Shown here piece after piece: positions 1-7,090 of a stretch of DNA of 46,772 nt. Origin of the DNA: Halanaerobiaceae bacterium (GTDB lineage Bacteria; Bacillota; Halanaerobiia; Halanaerobiales; Halarsenatibacteraceae). A program made the translations under genes and the position numbers. The stretch covers positions 1 to 46,772 of the forward strand of contig SLJX01000007.1 of assembly GCA_007134885.1 (NCBI GenBank), in the 5' to 3' direction. The notes under the pieces were generated by a model, which saw nothing but the letters and a program-made list of their open reading frames with translations, searched no databases and was not told where the DNA came from. The first letter of the stretch is position 1. Each line of letters begins with the position of its first letter.

Positions 1-40
1 ATACCGGTCCGGATAATCTCTGCCAAAAAAATAAGGTTTT

Positions 41-74
41 AGCCGGCGCTCTTCAGGGAAGAACGCCGGCTTTT
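41..74. terminator. Hairpin with T-runs, possible terminator
   Basis: Eight-base arms AGCCGGCG (41-48) and CGCCGGCT (64-71) flank a 15-nt loop. T-rich sequence follows on both strands (TTTT on plus; AAAACCTTATTTTTTT read on minus). It could end a plus-strand transcript from outside the window, or sit between the binding-protein gene and any downstream permease genes on the minus strand. Nothing else is seen in 75-174. Confidence 0.6.
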
Positions 75-174
75 ATCCAGCAGTTACTTAACCTGTTGTT
101 GTTTAATCAGAGTATTAATCTTAATCCTAAACTAATCCTGAATTAAAAACCCGCAATGTCTTTGTGAGTCCTAA

Positions 175-1368
175 TTATTCTAAAGCTGCTTTAATCTGCT
201 CAACAGCGTCATCCATGGCAGCCTGAACTCCCTGTTCCTGGGTAAAAATGAGGGAAAGAGCATCCTCCCAGGCGCCCCAGACAGCAGACATTTCAGGAAT
301 ATCTGGCATCGGGGTACCTTCCGCACCGCTGGCCAGAAAACCCTGGGTTATCTCATCATCAGCAACCAGCTCAGCAGCTGCCTTGTGAACCGGAGGACGG
401 GGCTCAGCCTGATAGATCCGGTACATAGTATCCTCGGTGGCAACCAGTTCGGTCAGAAGGGCCTGAGCCAGCACTCTATTTTCACTAAAAGAGCTAATCA
501 TAAAACCATGGACACCAACAAAGGGCCTGGGATTTTCCCCTTTCATGGTCGGAATGGGAGCAATACCATAATCAATACCGGCTTCATCCAGTGCCGGCTG
601 CAGCCAGGGTCCACCCACCGTCATGGCCAGATCTCCGGTGGTTAAAAGGCCTGCCATGGTATCGTAGTCAGCATAGGGAACAGTACCCTCGGCATAGAGT
701 TCATTGAGCATCTCCAGTCCTTCAACAGCGCCTTCATTATTTAAGCCTATATCAGTTGGGTCATAAACTCCCTCTTCTGCATCATAATGGAAGACATAAC
801 CGCCTAGAGCTGTAATGAAGGGATAGGTGTGATAGGGGTCGGGCTGAGGCATGGTAAAGCCGTATTTGTCGTCTTCGGCAGATATTTCTCTAACCAGGGC
901 AGCAAATTCTTCAAAGGTTTCCGGGGGTTCTGGTACCAGGTCGCGGTTATAAATCAGAGCAATTGACTCCAGGGTATAGGGAACACCATAGAGGTCTTCC
1001 TCGTAGGTAAAAGCATCGAGGGCAACCTCTTCAAAATCATCGTAGAATACTCCGGGAACATCCAGGGGCTCAACCAGGCCGTTTTCAATCAGTTCTCCCA
1101 GCCAGTCATGGGCACCGATGAAAATATCAGGCCCCTCGCCAGCCGGTGCTTCCACCGCCAGGTCATCGAGAATATCGCCAAAGGCTTTTTCCACCAGGGT
1201 AACCGGAACACCAAATTCCTCTTCGAATTCATGCACCAGTTCATCGAGCACCTCAATCCGGTTGTCATCAGCCCAGATTAAGATTTCACCCGGTGTCGAA
1301 GCTAATGCCGGGGCGGTTAGACCAAAAACAAGGGCTACCGCAACAAATACTGCCAGTAATTTTTTCAT
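175..1368 (-). CDS. Maltose/maltodextrin-type ABC transporter substrate-binding protein
   Basis: This 397-residue protein is an extracytoplasmic solute-binding protein of the MalE-like family (SBP family 1). It would capture a sugar, probably a malto-oligosaccharide, and deliver it to an ABC permease. Residues 1-24 form a signal peptide: MKK, a hydrophobic core, then an ALA cleavage site. The mature protein starts at STPGEILIW. The segment IFIGAHDWLGELIENGL (about 83-99) is typical of the MalE subgroup. There is no lipobox cysteine, and no cysteine anywhere, so the mature protein is probably soluble in a periplasm. The mature chain is strongly acidic. A good Shine-Dalgarno (AGGAGGGG) precedes the ATG. 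It lies downstream of, and co-oriented with, a LacI-type regulator that probably controls it. Permease genes are not in the window; they may lie beyond position 1. The exact sugar is inference. Confidence 0.9.
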   Translation of the reverse strand: MKKLLAVFVAVALVFGLTAPALASTPGEILIWADDNRIEVLDELVHEFEEEFGVPVTLVEKAFGDILDDLAVEAPAGEGPDIFIGAHDWLGELIENGLVEPLDVPGVFYDDFEEVALDAFTYEEDLYGVPYTLESIALIYNRDLVPEPPETFEEFAALVREISAEDDKYGFTMPQPDPYHTYPFITALGGYVFHYDAEEGVYDPTDIGLNNEGAVEGLEMLNELYAEGTVPYADYDTMAGLLTTGDLAMTVGGPWLQPALDEAGIDYGIAPIPTMKGENPRPFVGVHGFMISSFSENRVLAQALLTELVATEDTMYRIYQAEPRPPVHKAAAELVADDEITQGFLASGAEGTPMPDIPEMSAVWGAWEDALSLIFTQEQGVQAAMDDAVEQIKAALE

Positions 1369-1399
1369 TAATTTCCCCTCCTGATTAATTTTATGAATT

Positions 1400-1405
1400 A
1401 TTATA
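1400..1405 (-). promoter_or_regulatory. Possible -10 element for the binding-protein gene
   Basis: TATAAT read on the minus strand, about 32 bp before the ATG of the binding-protein gene. I see no convincing -35 at 17 bp. A nearby TTGTTAACA on the minus strand is partly palindromic and could be an operator half. Weak call. Confidence 0.3.
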
Positions 1406-1507
1406 CTTTGTTACTAAAATTATTATGCTGTTAACAATTTAAAACAAAGATTCTTTTCTTCCAGGATTTTAATTTTTAAAACCTCACTGCAGAAAAAACG
1501 GTTAATT

Positions 1508-2536
1508 TCACAATTGATCATCCCTGACTGAATTCCTCCAGATAATTTCTGTCGGTATGATAACCTCCTCTCCCTGATAATTATGATCCTCAATGACACT
1601 AATCAGCATCTGGGCAGCTCTCTTCCCCATTTCTTTGATCGGAATTCTAACTGTCGTCAGACCGGGATTTACCAGGGAAGCTGCCGGGGTATCATTAAAT
1701 CCAATAACTCCAATATCCTCGGGCACCTTCAAGCCCCGGGTTTCAACTGCCCTCAGGGCTCCCAGAGCCAGCAAATCATCGGCACAAAATACCAGATCAA
1801 TCTGTCGCCGGCTTCTGATGAATAAATCATGAGCTTCCTTAAGCCCTGCTTCATAGGAAAATTCCGCGTAGCTGACAAGTTCCGGCCTGTAAGCCAGGCC
1901 GGCCTCAACTAGCGCTTCTCGATAACCCTGCAGTCGATCCTGACAGACCACAAAATCTTTCGGCCCTGAAAGAAAGGCGATATTGCTGTACCCCTTTGCT
2001 ATCAGCTTTATCATAGCATCCTTCACGGCTCTAATATTGTTATTATCGACTCTTGGAATGTCGGAATGCTCCCGGCTGCGACCCACCAGCACAAAGGGAT
2101 AATTTTCTCTAACCAGGGTATTGATCAGATCGCCGCTAATTCGGGAAGCCATTAAAATCAAGCCTTCAACCTGTCTCTTCTTTACCAGATTTAGAGCCTC
2201 TCTCGTCTCCGATTCATAACTGTCTGCAGAAGTTAGCATTAGACTGAAATTTTCCTGCTGGGTGGAGGCAGCAATGCCCTGAATCATATCGGTAAAAAAG
2301 GGATTGGCCAGAGCTCGGTCGGTGGGCCGAGACATTACCAGACCGATCGAATTGCAGCGCTGATTGACCAGACTGCGAGCAATAGCATTGGGATGATATC
2401 CCAGTCTGTCCATTACAGTTCTAACTTTCTCTTTGGTTTCGCAGCTGATTTGAGAACTATCGCTGATAACCCGTGACACCGTTGAAGGAGAAACTTCAGC
2501 TTCCCGGGCTACATCTTTTATTGTCACCTGATCCAT
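1508..2536 (-). CDS. LacI-family transcriptional regulator
   Basis: A 342-residue LacI/GalR-family regulator, normal length for the family. The N-terminal helix-turn-helix is clear (residues about 4-24, TIKDVAREAEVSPSTVSRVI), followed by the hinge helix region (NAIARSLV, about 51-58). The periplasmic-binding-protein-like ligand domain spans roughly 62-335. It is co-oriented with the sugar-binding-protein gene 140 bp downstream, so control of sugar uptake is the natural inference. It probably also represses itself: a perfect CAAACGTTTG palindrome of the LacI/CcpA type lies in its own leader, just downstream of a consensus promoter. The effector sugar cannot be read from the sequence. Confidence 0.92.
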   Translation of the reverse strand: MDQVTIKDVAREAEVSPSTVSRVISDSSQISCETKEKVRTVMDRLGYHPNAIARSLVNQRCNSIGLVMSRPTDRALANPFFTDMIQGIAASTQQENFSLMLTSADSYESETREALNLVKKRQVEGLILMASRISGDLINTLVRENYPFVLVGRSREHSDIPRVDNNNIRAVKDAMIKLIAKGYSNIAFLSGPKDFVVCQDRLQGYREALVEAGLAYRPELVSYAEFSYEAGLKEAHDLFIRSRRQIDLVFCADDLLALGALRAVETRGLKVPEDIGVIGFNDTPAASLVNPGLTTVRIPIKEMGKRAAQMLISVIEDHNYQGEEVIIPTEIIWRNSVRDDQL

Positions 2537-2684
2537 TTTTTATCATCCCGATTCTGTCAAATTCTTTTTTAACCAGCGAGCTAAATTTAGCTGAGCTCTT
2601 CTCTTAATTGGATTATTTGCTAACTGTGCCTATCACTGAAAGAGGAGACAGGTTGAGAGAGGATTTGCAGAACCTGCTTCTGCT

Positions 2685-2694
2685 CAAACGTTTG
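2685..2694. promoter_or_regulatory. LacI-type operator palindrome
   Basis: CAAACGTTTG, a perfect 10-bp palindrome with the central CG typical of LacI/GalR/CcpA operators. It lies about 30 bp downstream of the predicted start site of the LacI-family gene, where bound repressor would block elongation. Autoregulation is inferred. Confidence 0.65.
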
Positions 2695-2728
2695 CATATA
2701 GAATTTTTAAAAAATTGCCTTCATTTCT

Positions 2729-2757
2729 ATTATAGTTAGATTAAAACTAATTGTCAA
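2729..2757 (-). promoter_or_regulatory. Consensus sigma-70 promoter of the LacI-family gene
   Basis: On the minus strand TTGACA (2752-2757) and TATAAT (2729-2734) are separated by exactly 17 bp, a perfect consensus. Transcription would start near 2722, giving a leader of about 186 nt that holds the operator at 2685-2694. The rest of the 2537-2882 gap shows no gene. Confidence 0.8.
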
Positions 2758-2882
2758 ATATTCTCAGCGAAATTTCTCTATTTTTTAAAATGAATGGAGG
2801 ATTAATCTCATAGTTAAAGAATTTAATATTTAGAGGAAAAGGGTTCTCTGTTATTTGCAGCAGAAAAAAGGAGGGACTATTC

Positions 2883-3629
2883 ATGGTTAGCAGCCGTTAT
2901 TTAGCTCAGGAACTATTTCAGGGCCTGGGACCGGAAGGACAGAAAAAACTGCAGGAAGGCCGGGTGCTGCTGGTGGGTTGCGGAGCGCTGGGCAGCGTCA
3001 GTTCGCAGATATTAACCCGGGCCGGAGTCGGTTATCTTAAAATCGCCGATGATGACCAGGTCGAGTTGGCCAATCTCCACCGCCAGCTGCTTTTTACCGA
3101 AAAAGATGCTGAGTTTTCCACTCTCAAGGTTCATGCCGCCCGGGATTTCCTCAGCCAGGTTAATTCTGAGGTAGAAATAGAGATATTTGATGAAAAATTA
3201 TCGGCAGAAAACGGGCCGAAGCTGGCTGATGATGTCGATCTGATTCTGGACTGCAGTGATAACCCAGAAGCCCGCCGCGCCATAGACTCCACCGCAAAAA
3301 ATATCGGTATACCCTGGATCTATGGTGGGGTAGCAGCTTCGGTGGGCATGGTCAAATTCGTGGCAGCTGACTCGGGAGAGTCAATCGAAAATTGGTTCGA
3401 TTTCACCAGCGGCAGCGAGGCCTTCTCACCTTGTCAGGACGGCATTTTAAATACTGTCCCCCTGCTGGTTGCTACCCTGCAGAGCAATGAAGCTCTGAAA
3501 TATCTCAGCAGGGCCCATGACAGAATCAATCATAACCTGATCTACTTTGATCTCTGGGAAAATGAATTTGAGTCTCTGGATGTTATTTTAAATGAAGAAG
3601 CTGAAGCTAAGAAAAAACAGCAAAAGTGA
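2883..3629 (+). CDS. ThiF/MoeB/HesA-family E1-like adenylyltransferase
   Basis: This 248-residue protein belongs to the E1-like family that adenylates the C-terminus of ubiquitin-like sulfur carriers (ThiS, MoaD) or other small substrates. The nucleotide-binding motif GCGALG is at 32-37. Family residues NLHRQLLF (64-71) and DCSDN (123-127) follow. One cysteine in SPCQDG (C184) lies near the usual catalytic-cysteine region. The paired CxxC zinc motifs of MoeB and ThiF are not visible, so the exact subgroup is open. No sulfur-carrier gene is adjacent. The RBS AAGGAGGG is strong. It is the first gene of an apparent operon with a URO-D-type methyltransferase and a HAD phosphatase (33- and 35-bp gaps). 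Its substrate is unknown. Confidence 0.82.
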   Translation: MVSSRYLAQELFQGLGPEGQKKLQEGRVLLVGCGALGSVSSQILTRAGVGYLKIADDDQVELANLHRQLLFTEKDAEFSTLKVHAARDFLSQVNSEVEIEIFDEKLSAENGPKLADDVDLILDCSDNPEARRAIDSTAKNIGIPWIYGGVAASVGMVKFVAADSGESIENWFDFTSGSEAFSPCQDGILNTVPLLVATLQSNEALKYLSRAHDRINHNLIYFDLWENEFESLDVILNEEAEAKKKQQK

Positions 3630-3662
3630 TTTTTACAATCCCCAGCAGAAGGAGCAAAAACA

Positions 3663-4796
3663 ATGGATCTGTCAACTCCCCGGCAGCGCCGGGAATTTCT
3701 TAGAAATCATTACGGACAGACCTGGCGGGAATCGGTCACTTCCTGGAAGAGAGTAAGCTCCAGTCTGGCAGGAGAAAAACCGGACCGGGTCCCCTTTGAT
3801 TTCTGGGCCGTTCCCGAAGTATATGACAGCCTGAAACAGTACCTGGGCGTTAAAAATGTCCTGGAGGTAGAAGAGCTGCTGGGCAGCGACTGCCGCAGAG
3901 TTACAGCAGATTATACCGGTCCTGCTCCCAGAAAAAATCCCGATGGCAGCTACATTGATCGCTGGGGCACCCACCGCCGTGAGGTTGAACACTCCTGGGG
4001 AGGGGCCTATCAGGAGTACGCCCGCTTCCCTCTGGCAGAGGCAGAAACTTCTGGAGATATCAGAAACTGGCCGGGCTGGCCAAGACCCGAGCACTGGGAT
4101 TATTCCCGGCTGCCGGAAAAAATTGCAAATATTAACCGGAAAACCCGCTATCACATCAGGGTTGAGCTGGGTGGCATCTTTGAGCTCTCCTGGGGGCTTT
4201 ATGGTCTGGAAAATTTTTTGATCGGTCTGATTGAAAAGCCGGAAATACCCTGTGCCATTATGGATCGTTTCACCGAATTATTTCTGGCTCTGGCCGGCAG
4301 GGCCCTGAAGGTTGCTGCTGACAGGATTGATATCATCTATACCTACGATGATATCGGAATGCAGAATAATCTTTTGATGTCCCAGGCTATGTGGCAGAAA
4401 TATATTCTACCCCGCCACCGTAAGTTGAATAAATTTATCAAGCAGTATCCCGTAAAAATTATGTACCACTCCTGCGGAGCAATCTATCCTCTGATCCCCG
4501 CTCTGATCTCTGAAATGGAAATTGATATTTTAAACCCCCTCCAGCCCCGGGCCAGCGGGATGGATATGAAAAAAATTAAAGAAAGTTTTGGCAGCAGGCT
4601 GGCCTTTCATGGTGGTATTGACCTGCAGCAGACCATGCCCCGGGGCAGCACCCGGGAAGTTCAGCAGGAAGCAGAGTCCCGCTGCCGAATTCTAGGTTCT
4701 GGAGGTGGCTATATCTGCGCCCCGGCTCATCATCTGCAGTCCGATACCCCCCTGGAAAATATTATCGCCCTCTATACTGCCCGGCGAGAAATTTAA
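3663..4796 (+). CDS. Uroporphyrinogen decarboxylase-family (MtaA/CmuA-type) methyltransferase-like protein
   Basis: A 377-residue protein of the URO-D superfamily, which includes true uroporphyrinogen decarboxylase and corrinoid:coenzyme M-type methyltransferases. The sequence MYHSCG puts an HxC pair at H269/C271, and a further cysteine occurs at C352 (YICAPAHH). HxC plus a downstream Cys is the zinc-ligand pattern of the MtaA/CmuA methyltransferases, so a zinc methyltransferase is more likely than a haem-pathway decarboxylase. No haem-biosynthesis genes and no corrinoid protein gene are adjacent. It is the middle gene of a three-gene cluster with a ThiF-like enzyme and a HAD phosphatase. The methyl donor and acceptor cannot be named from the sequence. 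Confidence 0.8.
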   Translation: MDLSTPRQRREFLRNHYGQTWRESVTSWKRVSSSLAGEKPDRVPFDFWAVPEVYDSLKQYLGVKNVLEVEELLGSDCRRVTADYTGPAPRKNPDGSYIDRWGTHRREVEHSWGGAYQEYARFPLAEAETSGDIRNWPGWPRPEHWDYSRLPEKIANINRKTRYHIRVELGGIFELSWGLYGLENFLIGLIEKPEIPCAIMDRFTELFLALAGRALKVAADRIDIIYTYDDIGMQNNLLMSQAMWQKYILPRHRKLNKFIKQYPVKIMYHSCGAIYPLIPALISEMEIDILNPLQPRASGMDMKKIKESFGSRLAFHGGIDLQQTMPRGSTREVQQEAESRCRILGSGGGYICAPAHHLQSDTPLENIIALYTARREI

Positions 4797-4831
4797 CTGC
4801 CGGAGAAAATCTGCTTCAGGAGGCATAAAAA

Positions 4832-5446
4832 ATGACAGCAAGTATTAAAAATATTATCTTTGATGTAGGGCAGGTTTTAATTAAATATAAACCCCTAAAA
4901 AATCTGGAAAAGGCTCTCCAGGATAAAATTCTGGCCAAAGATGTCTACACCAAAACCTTCGGTTCTCAGGACTGGCTTAAACTGGATCGGGGCCTGGTCA
5001 CCAGGGAGGAACTGGTAACCGAACTTGGCCAGAGATATCCCGAATTAGAGGATATCATTGCTGAATCTATCCGGAATTGGCCGGAATTTTTAGAACCTGT
5101 TCCCGAAAACGCCAGCCTTTTAGAGAAGCTTAAAGAAAGTGATTACCATCTCTATTATCTTTCCAACTTTCCCCGGGAGGGTTTTAAAGAAACTCAGGAA
5201 ATCTTTCCCTATCTGAAAATTTTTGAGGAGGGTGTCATTTCCGGGGAAACTGGATATATCAAGCCGGAGCCCGGTATTTATCGGGCGCTGATAGCAAAAA
5301 CTGATCTTGAGCCCTCTCTTTCCCTTTTTATTGATGACTGCCAGGAAAATCTAACAGCAGCCGAAAAGTTTGGTTTTCAAACAGTTCACTATACCGCTGA
5401 AACAGATTTAAGAGAAAAACTTCTAGAATATCAGATAAAAATTTAA
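4832..5446 (+). CDS. HAD-superfamily hydrolase (YihX-like)
   Basis: A 204-residue haloacid dehalogenase-superfamily hydrolase. Motif I is FDVGQVL with the nucleophile D11; the second position is Gly instead of Asp, as in the YihX subgroup (FDLGN). Motif II is YLSNFP (S111-N112), motif III the lysine in YIKPEP (K144), and motif IV FIDDCQ (D168-D169). The helical cap is inserted after motif I. It is probably a small-molecule phosphatase. RBS AGGAGG precedes the ATG. It is the last gene of the cluster and is followed by an intrinsic terminator. Confidence 0.87.
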   Translation: MTASIKNIIFDVGQVLIKYKPLKNLEKALQDKILAKDVYTKTFGSQDWLKLDRGLVTREELVTELGQRYPELEDIIAESIRNWPEFLEPVPENASLLEKLKESDYHLYYLSNFPREGFKETQEIFPYLKIFEEGVISGETGYIKPEPGIYRALIAKTDLEPSLSLFIDDCQENLTAAEKFGFQTVHYTAETDLREKLLEYQIKI

Positions 5447-5463
5447 AACTGACTCTTTATATT

Positions 5464-5506
5464 TTTACCGGCTAAAACTGAACCTCTTTTCACCCGGTAA
5501 ATTTTT
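5464..5506 (+). terminator. Intrinsic terminator after the HAD gene
   Basis: Arms TTTACCGG (5464-5471) and CCGGTAAA (5494-5501) pair perfectly and are followed by TTTTT. It lies 18 bp after the HAD stop codon. Confidence 0.7.
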
Positions 5507-5562
5507 GGGCTGATTTAAGTATACTCTAAAAGTCCCCAGGCCTTAAAGAACTGCCGCCCTAC

Positions 5563-5594
5563 TTATCCACAGGGAGTGGATAAGCTGTTGATAA
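5563..5594. promoter_or_regulatory. Cluster of three DnaA-box-like 9-mers
   Basis: TTATCCACA (5563-5571, plus strand, perfect), AGTGGATAA (5575-5583, minus-strand box with one mismatch) and TGTTGATAA (5586-5594, minus-strand box with one mismatch) lie within 32 bp. They are about 33 kb from the main origin. They may titrate or bind DnaA, but they also form the stems of the RNA candidate here. Confidence 0.55.
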
Positions 5595-5675
5595 CTGAAC
5601 AGCTGATTGGGCAGCAGTTCGCAGCCCTATCTCTCCGGAAAAACTCCTGTCGAATTTTGAATCATTATATTTATA

Positions 5676-5726
5676 AGCAGATAAATCCCCGACACATCAA
5701 GCTTTATCGGGGATTTGCTTTTTTAT
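5676..5726 (+). terminator. Strong intrinsic terminator in the non-coding block
   Basis: AAATCCCCGA (5684-5693) pairs perfectly with TCGGGGATTT (5708-5717). The stem can extend through AAGC/GCTT after a small bulge, and six T follow. No coding gene ends here, which suggests an untranslated transcript. Confidence 0.75.
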
Positions 5727-5806
5727 TATATTTTGGATATTTCTGTTATCCTATTGATAATTATTTAAATTTAGCAGCAATTTCCCTCTGGCTTTTGCTT
5801 TAGCTG

Positions 5807-5830
5807 TTATTCACAACTGCCTGTGGATAA
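5807..5830. promoter_or_regulatory. Inverted pair of DnaA boxes
   Basis: TTATTCACA (5807-5815) and TGTGGATAA (5822-5830) face each other across six bases. Both match the consensus TTATNCACA. They end the 5447-5882 non-coding block. Confidence 0.6.
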
Positions 5831-5882
5831 CTTTTTAATAGCCTACCGGAATTCCTGATGGAGCAGCAATAAAGAACTGTTT

Positions 5883-6410
5883 TTATTCGGTGATTGCCGT
5901 CATTTTATTATAATCCAGCAGAAGCAGCGCTGCAATTACTATCCCGATCACTGCAAACCGCATTCCCGTCACCAGCGAAGTCCGATCAGCTATGGTGCCG
6001 CTAAAAACCGCCCCTAGACTGTAAATTGTGGTATAAAGGGTGGAAAAAAGCCCAAAGCCACTGCCCCGGGAGGCTTTTGGGATCATCTTTAAAACATAGG
6101 AATTGATAATGGTATTGTGACTCCGGAAAACAACCTCCAGCAGCACCAGAGAAATAATCACCCCGCCGTGATCAAATTCGCTGGTAAAATAGAAAAAGAT
6201 CACCAGACTGATAAGATAAAAAAGAGCCAGCATTCTTTTGCTGCCAAATCTTTCAGCCGACCAGGCTACCAGAATTTTAGTTAGCACTCCGCTGATGGTA
6301 ACAATCACAAATAACTGGTTGGCTCGACTGAAACTGTATCCCTGAAAGAAAAAGAGCAAAGAATTGGCGCTAAAAAGCAGTATTAAACTCCATCGGTTCA
6401 AATTTTCCAT
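5883..6410 (-). CDS. Half-length MFS transporter (C-terminal half)
   Basis: A 175-residue, very hydrophobic protein with about six membrane segments. The loop AERFGSKRML resembles the MFS motif A found between helices 2-3 and 8-9, and GFGLFSTLYTTIYSLGAVF resembles the C-terminal half of MFS permeases. Full MFS transporters have about 400 residues and 12 helices, so this is half a transporter. It still has a plausible RBS (AAGGAG) and an ATG, and there is no upstream half: the 74-bp gap to iorB holds no homologous sequence that I can see. It may be a 5'-truncated remnant or a short protein that still works as a dimer. Substrate unknown. Confidence 0.6.
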   Translation of the reverse strand: MENLNRWSLILLFSANSLLFFFQGYSFSRANQLFVIVTISGVLTKILVAWSAERFGSKRMLALFYLISLVIFFYFTSEFDHGGVIISLVLLEVVFRSHNTIINSYVLKMIPKASRGSGFGLFSTLYTTIYSLGAVFSGTIADRTSLVTGMRFAVIGIVIAALLLLDYNKMTAITE

Positions 6411-6484
6411 TCCGGACTCTCCTTATAAAACAGAGTAAAAGGAGATGAACTGTCTGCCCCTGAGCAAAGTGACAGCTCTTTTTT

Positions 6485-7090
6485 TTAACCCTGATTTACT
6501 AGAGAGTCAAATAGCATCATATTTGCTTCCAGCATCGAGCCCCGCATCAGATCATTTATGGCCTGACGATAATCTTCGGGTTTAGTTCCGGGTATCCTTT
6601 CCTTATCGGCCAGATGTCCAATCAACACCATGTTCTGCATTCTGGCATCTTCCAGATCCTCTTTAAAAACCCGCTCCACTGAAACATCCAGCTTATCAGC
6701 CTCGGCAACAATTCTGTCAGCCGTGATATCCTCCTCCTGCCCCAGTCTGGCTGCCAGAGTCTGCCAGGAAGTATCATAATAGACCAGCTCACCACCCCGC
6801 TTCAGGTGGGTAATCATGCCTCTCAGAGCTTCGTTTCTCTCCAGGGCAATTACCATATCGGCCTGCTGCTCCCTGATCAGCGGGGTAAAAGTCTTCGGTC
6901 CCAGCCGGAGATTGGAGACTACCATGCCGCCCCGCTGGGCCAGTCCATGGGTATCCACCCCCCGTACCGGATAGCCAGCATAATCAGCTGCCCGGATGAG
7001 AATTTCACTTAACATGCCAATCCCCTGACCGCCAACTCCAATCAGATAGAGATCGAGTTTGTTATTTCTGATCGTTTGAGTTCTACTCAT
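6485..7090 (-). CDS. iorB: Indolepyruvate:ferredoxin oxidoreductase, beta subunit
   Basis: A 201-residue gamma-type (IorB) subunit of the 2-oxoacid:ferredoxin oxidoreductase family. With IorA it oxidises aryl-pyruvates from aromatic amino acids to aryl-acetyl-CoA and reduces ferredoxin. The N-terminal motif LIGVGGQGIG (about 17-26) is diagnostic. I chose the ATG at 7090 because GGAGG lies eight bases upstream and it overlaps the iorA stop by eight bases, typical of translational coupling. A longer reading frame from 7114 is less likely. The gene follows iorA directly and forms its operon partner. It acts in the cytoplasm in amino-acid fermentation. Confidence 0.9.
   Translation of the reverse strand: MSRTQTIRNNKLDLYLIGVGGQGIGMLSEILIRAADYAGYPVRGVDTHGLAQRGGMVVSNLRLGPKTFTPLIREQQADMVIALERNEALRGMITHLKRGGELVYYDTSWQTLAARLGQEEDITADRIVAEADKLDVSVERVFKEDLEDARMQNMVLIGHLADKERIPGTKPEDYRQAINDLMRGSMLEANMMLFDSLVNQG

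Larger units (their letters stand above)
5520..5726 (+). ncRNA. Candidate structured small RNA or DnaA-box structure
   Basis: This non-coding block holds three nested inverted repeats. The outer stem GAACTGCCGCCC (5548-5559) pairs with GGGCAGCAGTTC (5609-5620) with one mismatch. Inside it are CTTATCCAC (5562-5570) with GTGGATAAG (5576-5584), and AGCTGTT (5583-5589) with AACAGCT (5598-5604). Together they could fold as a three-way junction. A possible -10 (TATACT, 5520-5525) lies upstream without a clear -35, and a strong terminator lies at 5676-5726, outlining a possible transcript of about 200 nt. I match it to no RNA family I know (not 6S, SRP, tmRNA or RNase P). The inner repeats are also DnaA boxes, so a DNA-level role is the alternative. 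Confidence 0.4.
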
